Source of the DNA: Pseudomonadota bacterium
Lineage (GTDB): Bacteria; Pseudomonadota; Alphaproteobacteria; Ferrovibrionales; Ferrovibrionaceae
DNA: 36,230 nucleotides
NCBI GenBank assembly: GCA_023434425.1
Contig: JAEYSS010000087.1
Coordinates: forward strand, 1 to 36,230
Direction: 5' to 3'
A program made the translations under genes and the position numbers. Within the stretch, counting starts at the first letter, position 1, and each line of letters begins with the position of its first letter. Below are positions 7,540-15,427 of the stretch, in pieces. The notes beneath the pieces are model-generated. The model ran no database searches. It was not told where the DNA came from and saw nothing but the letters and a program-made list of their open reading frames with translations.

Positions 7540-8745
7540 TCAGTTCCAGCGGCCGAGTTCAAGGCGGCCGATCTGGTTACGATGCACTTCGTCCGGACCG
7601 TCGGCGAAGCGCAGCGTGCGGGCCTGGGCATAGGCCGAGGCGAGACCGAAATCGGAGGTCACGCCGCCGCCGCCATGCACCTGCATGGCCCAGTCGATCA
7701 CCTGGCAGGCCATGGTCGGCGCCACGACCTTGATCATGGCGATCTCCTTGCGCGCGGCCTTGTTGCCCACGGTGTCCATCTTCCAGGCCGCATGCAGGGT
7801 CAGCAGGCGGGCCTGGTCGATCAGGCAGCGGGCGTCGGCGATGCGCTCCAGCGTCACGGTCTGTTCGGACACCGGCTTGCCGAAGGCGACACGGCTCTTG
7901 GCGCGCTTGCACATCTTCTCCAGCGCACGCTCGGCCTGGCCGATCAGGCGCATGCAGTGATGGATGCGGCCCGGGCCGAGACGCCCCTGCGCGATCTCGA
8001 AACCGCGGCCCTCGCCCAGCAGCATGTTGGAGGCCGGCACGCGGACGTTTTCGAAGGAGACCTCGCCATGACCATGCGGCGCATCGTCATAGCCGAAGAC
8101 CGGCAGCATGCGCAGCACCTTCACGCCCGGCGCCTCGCGCGGCACCAGGATCATCGACTGCTGCTTGTACTTGTCCGGATTCTTCGGGTCGGTCTTGCCC
8201 ATGAAGATCATGATCTTGCAGCGCGGATCGCCGATACCCGAGGTCCACCACTTGCGGCCGTTGATCACGTAGGAGTCGCCGTCGCGCTTGATCTCGGCCT
8301 CGATATTGGTGGCATCCGACGAGGCCACGGCAGGCTCGGTCATCGCGAAAGCCGAGCGAATCTTGCCCTCCAGCAGCGGCGCCAGCCATTCCTTCTTGTG
8401 GTCCTCGGTGCCGTAACGCTCCAGCACTTCCATATTGCCGGTGTCGGGCGCCGAGCAGTTGAACACTTCGGGCGCCCAGGCGACGCGGCCCATGATTTCG
8501 CACAGCGTGGCGTATTCGTGATTCTGCAGGCCGGCGCCGCGCTTGGACTCCGGCAGGAACAGGTTCCACAGACCCTGCGCTCTGGCCTTCTCCTTCAGCT
8601 CTTCGATCACGGCAGTGGGCTGCCAGCGGTCGCCGGTGGCGACCTCTGCCTCGAAGCGATGTTCGTTCGGATAGACATGATCGTCCATGAAGCGGCTGAG
8701 TTTTTCCTGCAGCTCCTTCACGCGATCCGAGAAAGTAAAGTCCAT
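7540..8745 (-). CDS. Acyl-CoA dehydrogenase, ACAD10/11 type
   Basis: A 401-residue FAD-dependent acyl-CoA dehydrogenase. Visible blocks: SAFAMTEPAVASSDATN (FAD/substrate loop), NGRKWWTSGIGDPRCK, GRLGPGRIHHCMRLIGQAER, and WAMQVHGGGGVTSDF. The C-terminal RFADGPDEVH block is characteristic of the ACAD10/11 branch, which has Asp rather than the usual Glu in this block. The start ATG at 8745 begins MDFTFSDRVKELQ. Mammalian ACAD11 fuses such a domain to an APH-like kinase; here kinase genes lie 3-6 kb away (2447-4582) as separate proteins. A role in catabolism of unusual (for example 4-hydroxy) fatty acids is inferred. Confidence 0.92.
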   Translation of the reverse strand: MDFTFSDRVKELQEKLSRFMDDHVYPNEHRFEAEVATGDRWQPTAVIEELKEKARAQGLWNLFLPESKRGAGLQNHEYATLCEIMGRVAWAPEVFNCSAPDTGNMEVLERYGTEDHKKEWLAPLLEGKIRSAFAMTEPAVASSDATNIEAEIKRDGDSYVINGRKWWTSGIGDPRCKIMIFMGKTDPKNPDKYKQQSMILVPREAPGVKVLRMLPVFGYDDAPHGHGEVSFENVRVPASNMLLGEGRGFEIAQGRLGPGRIHHCMRLIGQAERALEKMCKRAKSRVAFGKPVSEQTVTLERIADARCLIDQARLLTLHAAWKMDTVGNKAARKEIAMIKVVAPTMACQVIDWAMQVHGGGGVTSDFGLASAYAQARTLRFADGPDEVHRNQIGRLELGRWN

Positions 8746-8869
8746 GTGTTTCGTCCCTTTTGTTTTCAAGTTAACCGATAGCGGATACGGGACCGACTTT
8801 AGGCCCGTGCAACGACTTCGGCTAGGGATTGAACCAATCGCGGCCATTGGGACGCCGCTATCGCCAGAA

Positions 8870-9325
8870 TCAGCGCCTGGCAGCAAAAAAGCCGCGCAGC
8901 AGTTCCGCCGCCGCCGCCTCGCCGATCCCGGCATAGACTTCCGGGCGGTGATGGCAGGTCGGCTGCGCGAAGAAGCGCCCGCCATGGGCGACGCCGCCGC
9001 CTTTGGGATCGTCGGCGCCGTAATACAGCCGGCGCAGACGGGCGAAGCTGATTGCACCCGCACACATCGCGCAGGGTTCGAGAGTGACGTAGAGATCGCA
9101 ACCGCTTAGCCGCTCGGCGCCCAGAGCGGCGGCGGCCTGGCGGATCGCCAGGATCTCGGCATGGGCGGTCGGATCGTTGCGCAGCCGCGTCTCGTTGCCG
9201 GCCCGGGCCACGACAACCCCGCTGCCATCCACGATCACGGCGCCCACCGGCACCTCGCCGCGCGCCGCGGCCAGCCGGGCCTCGTCCAGCGCGATCTCCA
9301 TGGGGGTTTGGGCCGGCTTCGTCAT
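8870..9325 (-). CDS. tadA: tRNA-specific adenosine deaminase
   Basis: Converts the wobble adenosine 34 of tRNA-Arg(ACG) to inosine. 151 residues from ATG 9325. The cytidine/deoxycytidylate deaminase zinc site is complete: HAE (His55, catalytic Glu57) and PCAMC (Cys85, Cys88). Other family blocks are EVPVGAVIV, GNETRLRNDPTAHAEI and RLYYGADDPKGGGV. An ATG at 9301 is also possible; the frame runs on to 9361 but without conservation. It is divergent from the glutamine amidotransferase-like gene at 9404. Confidence 0.95.
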   Translation of the reverse strand: MTKPAQTPMEIALDEARLAAARGEVPVGAVIVDGSGVVVARAGNETRLRNDPTAHAEILAIRQAAAALGAERLSGCDLYVTLEPCAMCAGAISFARLRRLYYGADDPKGGGVAHGGRFFAQPTCHHRPEVYAGIGEAAAAELLRGFFAARR

Positions 9326-9403
9326 GGCGCGGAGGGTGCTGGAGGGTTCCCTATACGTCAAGCACCCCTCGTCATTTCAGGCCGTCCGGCCTATAAGTTG
9401 GCC

Positions 9404-10138
9404 ATGAATCAGCATAGTCCGACGCGTCCGCCCCTGATCGGCATCACCCTCGATTCCGAGGAGCCCGGCGGCTATTCGAAATTTCCCTGGTATGCACTGC
9501 GGCAGAATTACTGCTCGGCCGTCACCCAGACCGGCGGCCTGCCGCTGGTGCTGCCGCATGAGCCCGATGCCGTACCGGCCTATCTCGACCTGCTGGACGG
9601 ACTGATCGTCACCGGCGGCAATTTCGATGTCGACCCGGCGCTGTTCGGGGCGGCCGAAAAACATGACACGGTGAAGCTGAAAGCGGCGCGCACCCAGTTC
9701 GAATGGGCGATCACGCGCGGCATGCTCGACCGCAACAAGCCGGTCTTCGGCATCTGCGGCGGACAGCAGCTGCTGAACGTGGTGCTGGGCGGCACCCTGA
9801 TCCAGCATATCCCCGACAGCGTGAAGGATCCGCTGGCGCATGAGCAGCCCAATCCGCGCGACCAGGCCGGCCATGCGGTCAAGGTGAGCGCCAACACGCT
9901 GCTCAGCCGTATCGTCGGCGCCGAGGAACTGCCGGTCAATTCGGCGCATCACCAGGCCGTCGATGCCGTGGCACCCGGTGCGGTCTGCGATGCGATGGCG
10001 CCCGACGGCGTGATCGAGGGGATCGAGCATCCCGGCTATAAATTCTGCCTCGGCGTACAGTGGCATCCGGAATTCTTCATCAGCGAGGGCGACCGCAGGC
10101 TGTTCACCGCCTTCATCGACGCCTGCAAAAAATCATGA
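9404..10138 (+). CDS. Class I glutamine amidotransferase-like hydrolase (peptidase C26, PuuD family)
   Basis: 244 residues. Members hydrolyse gamma-glutamyl bonds, as in gamma-glutamyl-GABA hydrolase of putrescine breakdown. The triad is visible: nucleophile Cys118 in FGICGGQQLLNV, His221 and Glu223 in GVQWHPEFF. DGLIVTGGNFDVDP and NSAHHQAVD are also family blocks. The ATG at 9404 starts MNQHSPTRPPLIGIT. Its stop overlaps the next start by four bases (ATGA), so it is translationally coupled to two RNA-modification genes, which says little about its substrate. Confidence 0.9.
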   Translation: MNQHSPTRPPLIGITLDSEEPGGYSKFPWYALRQNYCSAVTQTGGLPLVLPHEPDAVPAYLDLLDGLIVTGGNFDVDPALFGAAEKHDTVKLKAARTQFEWAITRGMLDRNKPVFGICGGQQLLNVVLGGTLIQHIPDSVKDPLAHEQPNPRDQAGHAVKVSANTLLSRIVGAEELPVNSAHHQAVDAVAPGAVCDAMAPDGVIEGIEHPGYKFCLGVQWHPEFFISEGDRRLFTAFIDACKKS

Positions 10139-10884
10139 GCGACGCAGAAGACACCGAAAAGGGCGAGCGGATCGCCAAGCGCATGGCGCGTGCCGGCCTG
10201 TGTTCACGCCGCGATGCCGAACGCTGGATTGCCGAAGGCCGCGTCATGGTCAATGGCAGGAAGCTCGATACGCCGGCCTGCGTGGTCACCGACGCCGATG
10301 TGATCCTGGTCAACGGCAAGCCGCTGGCCGGTGCGCCCAGGACGCAGCTCTGGCTCTACCACAAGCCGCGCGGCCTGATGACCACGCACAGGGATCCGCA
10401 GGGCCGCCCGACCGTGTTCGACAACCTGCCACCGGGCCTGCCGCGCGTGATCTCGGTCGGCCGGCTCGACTTCAATTCCGAAGGCCTGCTGCTGCTGACC
10501 AACGATGGCGAGCTGGCGCGCCGGCTGGAACTGCCGAGCACCGGCTGGCTGCGGCGGTATCGCGTGCGCGTCAACGGCCTGCCGCACAAACAGCATCTGG
10601 CCGAACTGGAAAAAGGCGTCACCATCGAGGGCGTCAATTACGGGCCCATCACGGCCAGCGTGGAGCGCAGCCAGGGCGACAATACCTGGCTGGTGATCGG
10701 CCTGCGCGAAGGCAAGAACCGCGAGGTGCGCCGCGTGATGGAGCATCTCGGCCACCAGGTCAGCCGCCTGATCCGCACTGCCTACGGCCCCTTCCAGCTC
10801 GGCGCCATCGAACCCGGCAAGGTGAAGGAAGTGCCGGGCAAGGTGATCCGGGAACAGATCGGCGCGCCCAAGAAAGCGTCATGA
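10135..10884 (+). CDS. rRNA pseudouridine synthase, RsuA/RluB/RluE/RluF family
   Basis: 249 residues. An N-terminal S4 RNA-binding domain (about 10-65: RIAKRMARAGLCSRRDAERW) is followed by the synthase domain. The catalytic Asp112 sits in VGRLDFNSEGLLLLTNDG. The C-terminal block GKNREVRRVMEHLGHQV is typical of this family. RluB (23S U2605) is the likeliest member but the exact site cannot be read from sequence alone. It overlaps the upstream stop and the downstream rsmD start by ATGA at both ends. Confidence 0.93.
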   Translation: MSDAEDTEKGERIAKRMARAGLCSRRDAERWIAEGRVMVNGRKLDTPACVVTDADVILVNGKPLAGAPRTQLWLYHKPRGLMTTHRDPQGRPTVFDNLPPGLPRVISVGRLDFNSEGLLLLTNDGELARRLELPSTGWLRRYRVRVNGLPHKQHLAELEKGVTIEGVNYGPITASVERSQGDNTWLVIGLREGKNREVRRVMEHLGHQVSRLIRTAYGPFQLGAIEPGKVKEVPGKVIREQIGAPKKAS

Positions 10885-11459
10885 GAATAGTGGGCGGCAC
10901 GCATCGCGGCCGGCCGATTGCCGCGCCGGCCGACAAGACCACGCGGCCCACCATCGACCGGGTGCGTGAGTCGCTGTTCAACATGCTGCTGCACTCGCCG
11001 AACCTGATGACCGATGCCGGCAAGAGCCGGCTGGACGGCGGCATCGTGGTCGATCCCTTCGCCGGCTCGGGCGCACTGAGCTTCGAGGCGCTGTCGCGCG
11101 GGGCCCATCACGCCTATCTGTTCGAGATCGACCCGGCGGCACGACGCTGCATCCTGCGCAATGCCGATACGCTCGACCTTGCCGGCCGCATCACCCTGCG
11201 CGGCGCCGACGCGCTCAATCCCGGCCCGGCACCGGCCCCGGCAGACCTGATCCTGATGGACCCGCCGTACCGCTCCGGCCTCGGCACCCAGGTGCTGACA
11301 GCCCTGGCCCGCGCCGGCTGGCTGAAACCCGACGCGCTGGTGATCGTCGAAACCGACGCGCAAGGAAGTTTCGCGATTCCGCCGGGATTCGCCCTGCTGG
11401 AGGAACGCCAGCAGGGTCCGGCGCGGCTGACGTTTCTGCTGCACAACAGCGGCAAGTAA
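10881..11459 (+). CDS. rsmD: 16S rRNA (guanine-966 N2)-methyltransferase
   Basis: 192 residues; methylates G966 of 16S rRNA using S-adenosylmethionine. It begins MRIVGGTHRGRPI. The family block TRPTIDRVRESLFNML (21-36) follows, then the SAM site VDPFAGSGALSFEALSRGA (57-75) and the catalytic DPPY at 127-130. The start overlaps the pseudouridine synthase stop by four bases. Last gene of a three-gene run. Confidence 0.95.
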   Translation: MRIVGGTHRGRPIAAPADKTTRPTIDRVRESLFNMLLHSPNLMTDAGKSRLDGGIVVDPFAGSGALSFEALSRGAHHAYLFEIDPAARRCILRNADTLDLAGRITLRGADALNPGPAPAPADLILMDPPYRSGLGTQVLTALARAGWLKPDALVIVETDAQGSFAIPPGFALLEERQQGPARLTFLLHNSGK

Positions 11460-11698
11460 GTGAAAATCCTAGTTTATTTCAGATTTAGCGAGTGCCCGCC
11501 TGCGGCTTATCCAGTGCAATGACAGGCTTATTCGGGCTTATAGCGTGCCTATAGCGTGCTTATTTCGCCTTATCGGATGCTTATTTCTGCCCATCTCTGG
11601 CTTAACGTCGCCTTATTCGGACGGCATTCAATAAATTCATTTAGAATCAATGATTTACAGAGAAAATAATACACCAGTACCGGCCGGCGTGCAAGATG
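11460..11698. other. 239-bp AT-richer region between convergent rsmD and the AraC gene
   Basis: Non-coding region between two 3' ends. Its base composition is clearly more AT-rich than its surroundings. It contains the phased GCTTAT array listed separately and no obvious hairpin terminator. Confidence 0.7.
11505..11616 (+). repeat. Helically phased array of GCTTAT-like words
   Basis: GCTTAT or a close variant (GCCTAT, GCCTTAT, GCTTAA) begins at about 11505, 11526, 11536, 11547, 11558, 11567, 11579, 11600 and 11610. A degenerate copy is at 11589 and one is missing near 11515. Spacing is 10-12 bases, or 21 where a copy is missing, so all copies face the same side of the helix. Intervening bases often read CGG or AGCGT. 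This may be a degenerate tandem repeat with a unit of about 10.6 bp. Function unknown. Confidence 0.7.
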
Positions 11699-12772
11699 TC
11701 ACTCCGGCGCCGGGGCACCTGCCCGTGCCAGCGTCCGCCCCCACTGCCACATCATTTCGGCATCTTCCTTTGCCGAGCTGCCGGTGGGCGTGTGCACCAG
11801 GTCTACGCGCGTGACCATCTGCTGTGACTGGCCGCCGGCCTCGCGCGCCTCGCGCGGCGTCATGCCGAAGTAGTCGCGGAACAGGTTGCTGAAATGGCTG
11901 GGAGATACGAACCCGAAGTCCAGCGCGACGTCGAAGATGCGGCGATGGCCCTGCAGCGCAATCGCCTTGAAACAGGCCATCAGGCGGCGGCGCTGGATAT
12001 GCTCGCGCACGCCACCGAGCGGCTTGAACAGCCGGTAGAGCGTGGCGCGCGAGCAGCGGAACTGACGGCACAGGCTTTCGACGCCCAGTCCGGGATCGCG
12101 CAGCTGCCGGTCGATGAAGCTGCACATGGTGCGCAGGGTGGCGCGCTGCGCCGCGCTGGAGGTCACATCGCCGTAACTGGCCAGCGATTCAAGCAGGCCG
12201 AAAGTCCCCTGCAGGATCGCGCCGGCCTCGGCCGTGGTGGCGGTCGCCAGATTCTGCCGCAGCGATAGCATATGGTCGCAAAAGACCTGCGCGCTGGCGG
12301 ATTTCTGCTCGAACACCGCGCCGGCGGCATCGAGGAACCGCGGCAGTTCGGCCGACACCACGCCGCGCGGCATGATCAGCGTCAGAACCTCGGCGTCGCT
12401 GGATTCCGCATAGACTTCGTAGGCCAGATTGACGGCAGAGACATTCCCGGTCTTCTGCGTGAATTCATGGGCGCCGTTCACCACGCTGTTGCTGCCGCGG
12501 ACATACATCTGCAGCGCCACGTGATCGACGTCGTCGTTGCGCGCCATCCAGGCCGGATCGCGGCGGAAGCGCTGCGCCTCGAAGCTGGTATCCAGGAATA
12601 TGGCCTGGCCGAGGTGAAACTGGTGAATTTCCGGCGGTCGCTGCGAGCCCACCGGCTCGCGCACCGGCTGCGCGTCCATGTAGGCGGCAATACTCTGGCT
12701 GAACAGGGGCTGCAGCAGTTCGTCCGGCACCATGCCGCGTACCAACGACGCCTTCGGTATATACGGTGCCAT
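11699..12772 (-). CDS. AraC-family transcriptional regulator
   Basis: 357 residues from ATG 12772, which has GAGG closely upstream; ATG 12805 is an alternative. The N-terminal part (about 50-200) resembles the AraC-binding-like domain of the AraC_binding_2 type. The C-terminal AraC double helix-turn-helix is clear: LGVESLCRQFRCSRATLYRL, then RIFDVALDFGFVSPSHFSNL, then FGMTPREAR. About 35 residues follow the DNA-binding domain. It is divergent from the small gene at 12978, with 205 bases between them, so that gene is the natural first target. The ligand is unknown. Confidence 0.9.
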   Translation of the reverse strand: MAPYIPKASLVRGMVPDELLQPLFSQSIAAYMDAQPVREPVGSQRPPEIHQFHLGQAIFLDTSFEAQRFRRDPAWMARNDDVDHVALQMYVRGSNSVVNGAHEFTQKTGNVSAVNLAYEVYAESSDAEVLTLIMPRGVVSAELPRFLDAAGAVFEQKSASAQVFCDHMLSLRQNLATATTAEAGAILQGTFGLLESLASYGDVTSSAAQRATLRTMCSFIDRQLRDPGLGVESLCRQFRCSRATLYRLFKPLGGVREHIQRRRLMACFKAIALQGHRRIFDVALDFGFVSPSHFSNLFRDYFGMTPREAREAGGQSQQMVTRVDLVHTPTGSSAKEDAEMMWQWGRTLARAGAPAPE

Positions 12773-12937
12773 CTGCCTCGAATCCCCTTGGCGCGAGTGT
12801 TCCATGCACCTTGCGGTAAGGCAATCCCAGAGTGATGTTCTAGTTCCTCTGGCGGAGGCGATGAGACGGAGAGGCAAGGCTTTCGAGAAGCCGGGACAAT
12901 ACGGGGGACGCCGACAGGACTATGGTCATGGCGCTGT

Positions 12938-12954
12938 ATGGCCTGAATGGCCAT
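12938..12954. promoter_or_regulatory. Small inverted repeat in the AraC/small-gene intergenic region
   Basis: ATGGCC, five bases, GGCCAT. It lies 24 bases before the start codon of the 12978 gene. A possible operator, weak because the arms are only six bases. Confidence 0.25.
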
Positions 12955-12977
12955 TACGTCTCCAGAAGGGGGATACC

Positions 12978-13238
12978 ATGAACCAGATGTATGACCTGAT
13001 TTCACCGCCGGATTCCGCCACCCCTGTCAACACAGGGCCTGTCGGGGCCTGCGGCAGCGCCATCCGGGAGCATTTCGCCGCAGACAGTCCGATGCTGGCC
13101 GCGCTGGCCGATGGCGGCCTGGCGGCACAAGCCGCGGCCAAGGAAGCCTGTCGGGTTTCGGAAATGCTGGCTGCGGGGATGCTGTCGCTGACCAACCTGA
13201 CACCCGACGCCCTGCCGGAGCTGCTGCAGCGGCCATAG
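12978..13238 (+). CDS. Small hypothetical protein, divergent from the AraC regulator
   Basis: 86 residues starting MNQMYDLISPP at an ATG with an excellent AGAAGGGGG upstream. The first 30 residues are Pro/Thr/Gly-rich. The rest is Ala/Leu-rich and probably helical (MLAALADGGLAAQAAAKEA, then VSEMLAAGMLSLTNL). I recognise no family. No signal peptide or clear membrane segment is seen. The strong ribosome-binding site and the position next to a divergent regulator argue for a real gene. Confidence 0.65.
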   Translation: MNQMYDLISPPDSATPVNTGPVGACGSAIREHFAADSPMLAALADGGLAAQAAAKEACRVSEMLAAGMLSLTNLTPDALPELLQRP

Positions 13239-13264
13239 CGCAAGCCGATGGACGCCGGCAGATG

Positions 13265-13300
13265 CGAGGTCCGCCTACCGAGGGGGTGCGGCGGACCTCG
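13265..13300 (+). terminator. Hairpin after the small protein gene
   Basis: A 10-bp perfect stem CGAGGTCCGC (13265-13274) with 13291-13300, and a 16-base loop. No T run follows, so it is either a weak terminator or an RNA-end stabiliser. It lies between convergent genes. Confidence 0.5.
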
Positions 13301-13326
13301 TGCCCTGCCGCAGCCCTGTCACCCCG

Positions 13327-13938
13327 TCACCACATGGAAGCTTTGGCGCGCTCCGGCCATTCGCGGTCGTAGCTTTCGCCGCCGACCCGGCCCCGGCTGA
13401 GCGAGGCCAGGATCTGCCCGGCCGTCGGCAGCTGCTTCGGGTCAACATGCAGGGCCGGATTCCACAGATCGGCGCGCACGATGGCGCGGGCGCACTGGAA
13501 ATAGACGCTGTCGACCGAAATCACCATGACCGAGCGCGGCGCCTTGCCTTCCATGACGAAGCTGTCGAGCAGCGTGGGATCGGTTTCCAGATGGGCGCGG
13601 CCGTTCACCCGCAGCGTATTGCCCGAACCGGGAATGACGAACAGCAGGCCGACACGGGGATCGCGCAGGATGTTGCGCAGCGTATCGACGCGGTTGTTGC
13701 CGCGGCGGTCGGGCATCATCAGCGTGCGGTCGTCATGGACCCGTACGAAACCGGCCTTGTCGCCGCGCGGCGAGCAGTCGAGACCCTCCGGCCCGGCCGT
13801 GGCGACGGTGATGAAGGGCGAGGCTTCGATATAGGCGCGATATTCGGGCGCAATGTAATTGACTTCCTTGGCCAGCGAGGCTTCGCCCGCCTGGCCGTAG
13901 AGCGCTTCCAGTTCTTCGATGGTCCTGATGATGGTCAT
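13327..13938 (-). CDS. Pyridoxamine 5'-phosphate oxidase-family FMN-binding protein (DR_2398-like)
   Basis: 203 residues of the PPOX split-barrel flavin-binding group. The sequence follows the DR_2398-type subfamily closely: YRAYIEASPFITVATAGPEG, DCSPRGDKAGFVRV, MMPDRRGNNRVDTLRNILRD, LRVNGRAHLETDP, and YFQCARAIVRADLW. The reaction is not known for this subfamily. ATG 13938 has GGGGA upstream; an upstream TTG at 13968 is less likely. It is downstream of the LuxR-type regulator gene on the same strand. Confidence 0.88.
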   Translation of the reverse strand: MTIIRTIEELEALYGQAGEASLAKEVNYIAPEYRAYIEASPFITVATAGPEGLDCSPRGDKAGFVRVHDDRTLMMPDRRGNNRVDTLRNILRDPRVGLLFVIPGSGNTLRVNGRAHLETDPTLLDSFVMEGKAPRSVMVISVDSVYFQCARAIVRADLWNPALHVDPKQLPTAGQILASLSRGRVGGESYDREWPERAKASMW

Positions 13939-14070
13939 GACGGCATCCCCGATCGGCAATTCGGACAAGCGATTTTAGGCCGCTGTTTTGCCATGCCCTC
14001 GCGCGCGCACCAATGGATCGCGGCGCCAGCGGTCTATGGATTTCGATGAAATTTTGCTCGGCCTGTGGCA

Positions 14071-14082
14071 GCAGTATACTGC
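14071..14082. promoter_or_regulatory. 12-bp perfect palindrome between the LuxR-type and PPOX genes
   Basis: GCAGTATACTGC, a perfect dyad in the 184-base gap between the 3' end of the LuxR-type regulator and the PPOX start. It could be an operator, but a 12-bp palindrome is expected several times by chance in 36 kb. Confidence 0.25.
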
Positions 14083-14122
14083 AGCACCGGATTAACGCGG
14101 CGTCGGCATGCAGGCGCAGCCG

Positions 14123-15292
14123 TCACTTGATGCGGTGCGGTGCCAATCGCATCAGCAGATCGAAATGCCGCGACACGCCGAGCTTGCGATAGAGGCCGCG
14201 CTGCTGCGTGCGGATGGTATGGATGCTCAGGCCGGTCTGGCGCGCGACTTCCTTGGGCGGCATGCCGGCGATCAGGTAATTGGCCAGCCGGCTTTCCGCC
14301 GCGGTGAGGCGATAGGCCTGGATCGTGGAATTCAGGTCGTGCTGTTCCTGATCGATGATGCGCAGGGCCGCGACAATCGCATTCTCGTCGGTGAACCGGT
14401 TGCGCATGACCACCGGCACCGCCTGGATCGCATAGGGTGCGCACCCCGACGGCCGCGCGATGGTGACTTCGTTGCGCGCCGGCAGGCTCTGCGGTCCGCG
14501 CGCGCCGGCAATGACGGCGGTGACAAGCTTCCCGATCGCCTCGGTGTCTTCCCAGCCGCCGGCCGCGATGCCGCCGTCTTTCAGATACAGCCCGTCCATG
14601 CCGGCAAAAATGCGCCGGGCATTGTCGTTCACCAGCACCACGCGGCCGCCGGTATCGAGGTGAACAATCCCCACTTCCTGATCGTTGCCCTGCAGCAGAT
14701 GCTGTTCCAGCGACTCATAGACCTGGGAGAAGGCATCCCGTATCCGGCAGGCGACCGCAAGATGCGGCAGGATCTGCTGCAGCAGCACCGTGCGGTCGGC
14801 ATCGAAGGGGCCGGTGCCGGCCGCCCGCAGGAAGCGGACATACCCGAACCGGCCGTCGCGGTTGTGGAAGGCCGCGGACAGCATGTAGCGCCATCCGGCC
14901 TTGCGATACTGATCGTAGAACTCGACGGCCTCGGCGCCGTCCTGCTGGTTCAGGTCGTGCCAGAACAGCGTGCCGGCATTTTCCGGCAGCCGCAGCGGCG
15001 CGAGGAAAGGATCGCGGGCGCAGTACTGGCTGTCGTAGCTGCTGAGCAGGCGGTACTCGTCGGGCACGCCATGGATGCAACGCAGCAGCGGCGAGTCGGA
15101 GCCGGGCTCACGTACGACCAGCTGGCCGTTCTCGGCCTGCAGATGCCGGCTGAGCGATGTCAGACCGGCCTGCAGCCGGCTGTCGTCGCGCAGGAAGCCG
15201 AAAGCGAAGGCTTCCACCAGCGCGTCGAGCATTGCCGTATCTGTCACGCCGGATGTCATCTCTGCGGATCCAGGAACCATGCCCGGCAGCAT
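14123..15292 (-). CDS. LuxR-type helix-turn-helix regulator with PAS-like central domain
   Basis: 389 residues if ATG 15292 is used; ATG 15259 (MTSGVTD) is also plausible and neither has a clear ribosome-binding site. The N-terminal 190 residues are of no family I can name. A PAS-like stretch lies at about 205-245 (VGIVHLDTGGRVVLVNDNAR). The LuxR DNA-binding domain is at the C-terminus (LTAAESRLANYLIAGMPPKE, then GLSIHTIRTQQRGLYRKLGV). It is not an autoinducer synthase partner, as no luxI is present. It lies between the PPOX gene and the flagellin gene on the same strand. Confidence 0.87.
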   Translation of the reverse strand: MLPGMVPGSAEMTSGVTDTAMLDALVEAFAFGFLRDDSRLQAGLTSLSRHLQAENGQLVVREPGSDSPLLRCIHGVPDEYRLLSSYDSQYCARDPFLAPLRLPENAGTLFWHDLNQQDGAEAVEFYDQYRKAGWRYMLSAAFHNRDGRFGYVRFLRAAGTGPFDADRTVLLQQILPHLAVACRIRDAFSQVYESLEQHLLQGNDQEVGIVHLDTGGRVVLVNDNARRIFAGMDGLYLKDGGIAAGGWEDTEAIGKLVTAVIAGARGPQSLPARNEVTIARPSGCAPYAIQAVPVVMRNRFTDENAIVAALRIIDQEQHDLNSTIQAYRLTAAESRLANYLIAGMPPKEVARQTGLSIHTIRTQQRGLYRKLGVSRHFDLLMRLAPHRIK

Positions 15293-15337
15293 GCTGTCTT
15301 GGCGTTAAGGATGCGCAAACGCCCGCCGCCGCCTGAC

Positions 15338-15371
15338 ACGGCTTGGGGGCCCCCTGAAACGGTTTGGGGGC
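15338..15371. repeat. 13-bp imperfect direct repeat beside the flagellin terminator
   Basis: ACGGCTTGGGGGC at 15338-15350 and ACGGTTTGGGGGC at 15359-15371, 21 bases apart, differing at one base. The first copy runs into a GGGGGCCCCC palindrome (15345-15354). Confidence 0.7.
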
Positions 15372-15390
15372 GGCCCTAAGGGCCGCCCCC
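15366..15390 (-). terminator. GC-rich hairpin downstream of flagellin
   Basis: An 11-bp perfect stem GGGGGCGGCCC (15366-15376) with 15380-15390 and loop TAA, 37 bases after the flagellin stop. It is very stable but is not followed by a clean T run. Confidence 0.7.
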
Positions 15391-15427
15391 ATTCCTGACT
15401 CTGTAACTGTGATGCCGTCTGTGCCGA

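Noticed and set aside
11505..11616. CRISPR or origin iterons for the GCTTAT array
   Set aside because: Units are about 10-11 bases with no spacers, and no rep or parA gene is near; the period fits helical phasing rather than iterons of 17-22 bases.
14123..15292. Quorum-sensing LuxR with a nearby luxI
   Set aside because: No acyl-homoserine lactone synthase gene in the window and the N-terminal part does not look like an autoinducer-binding domain.
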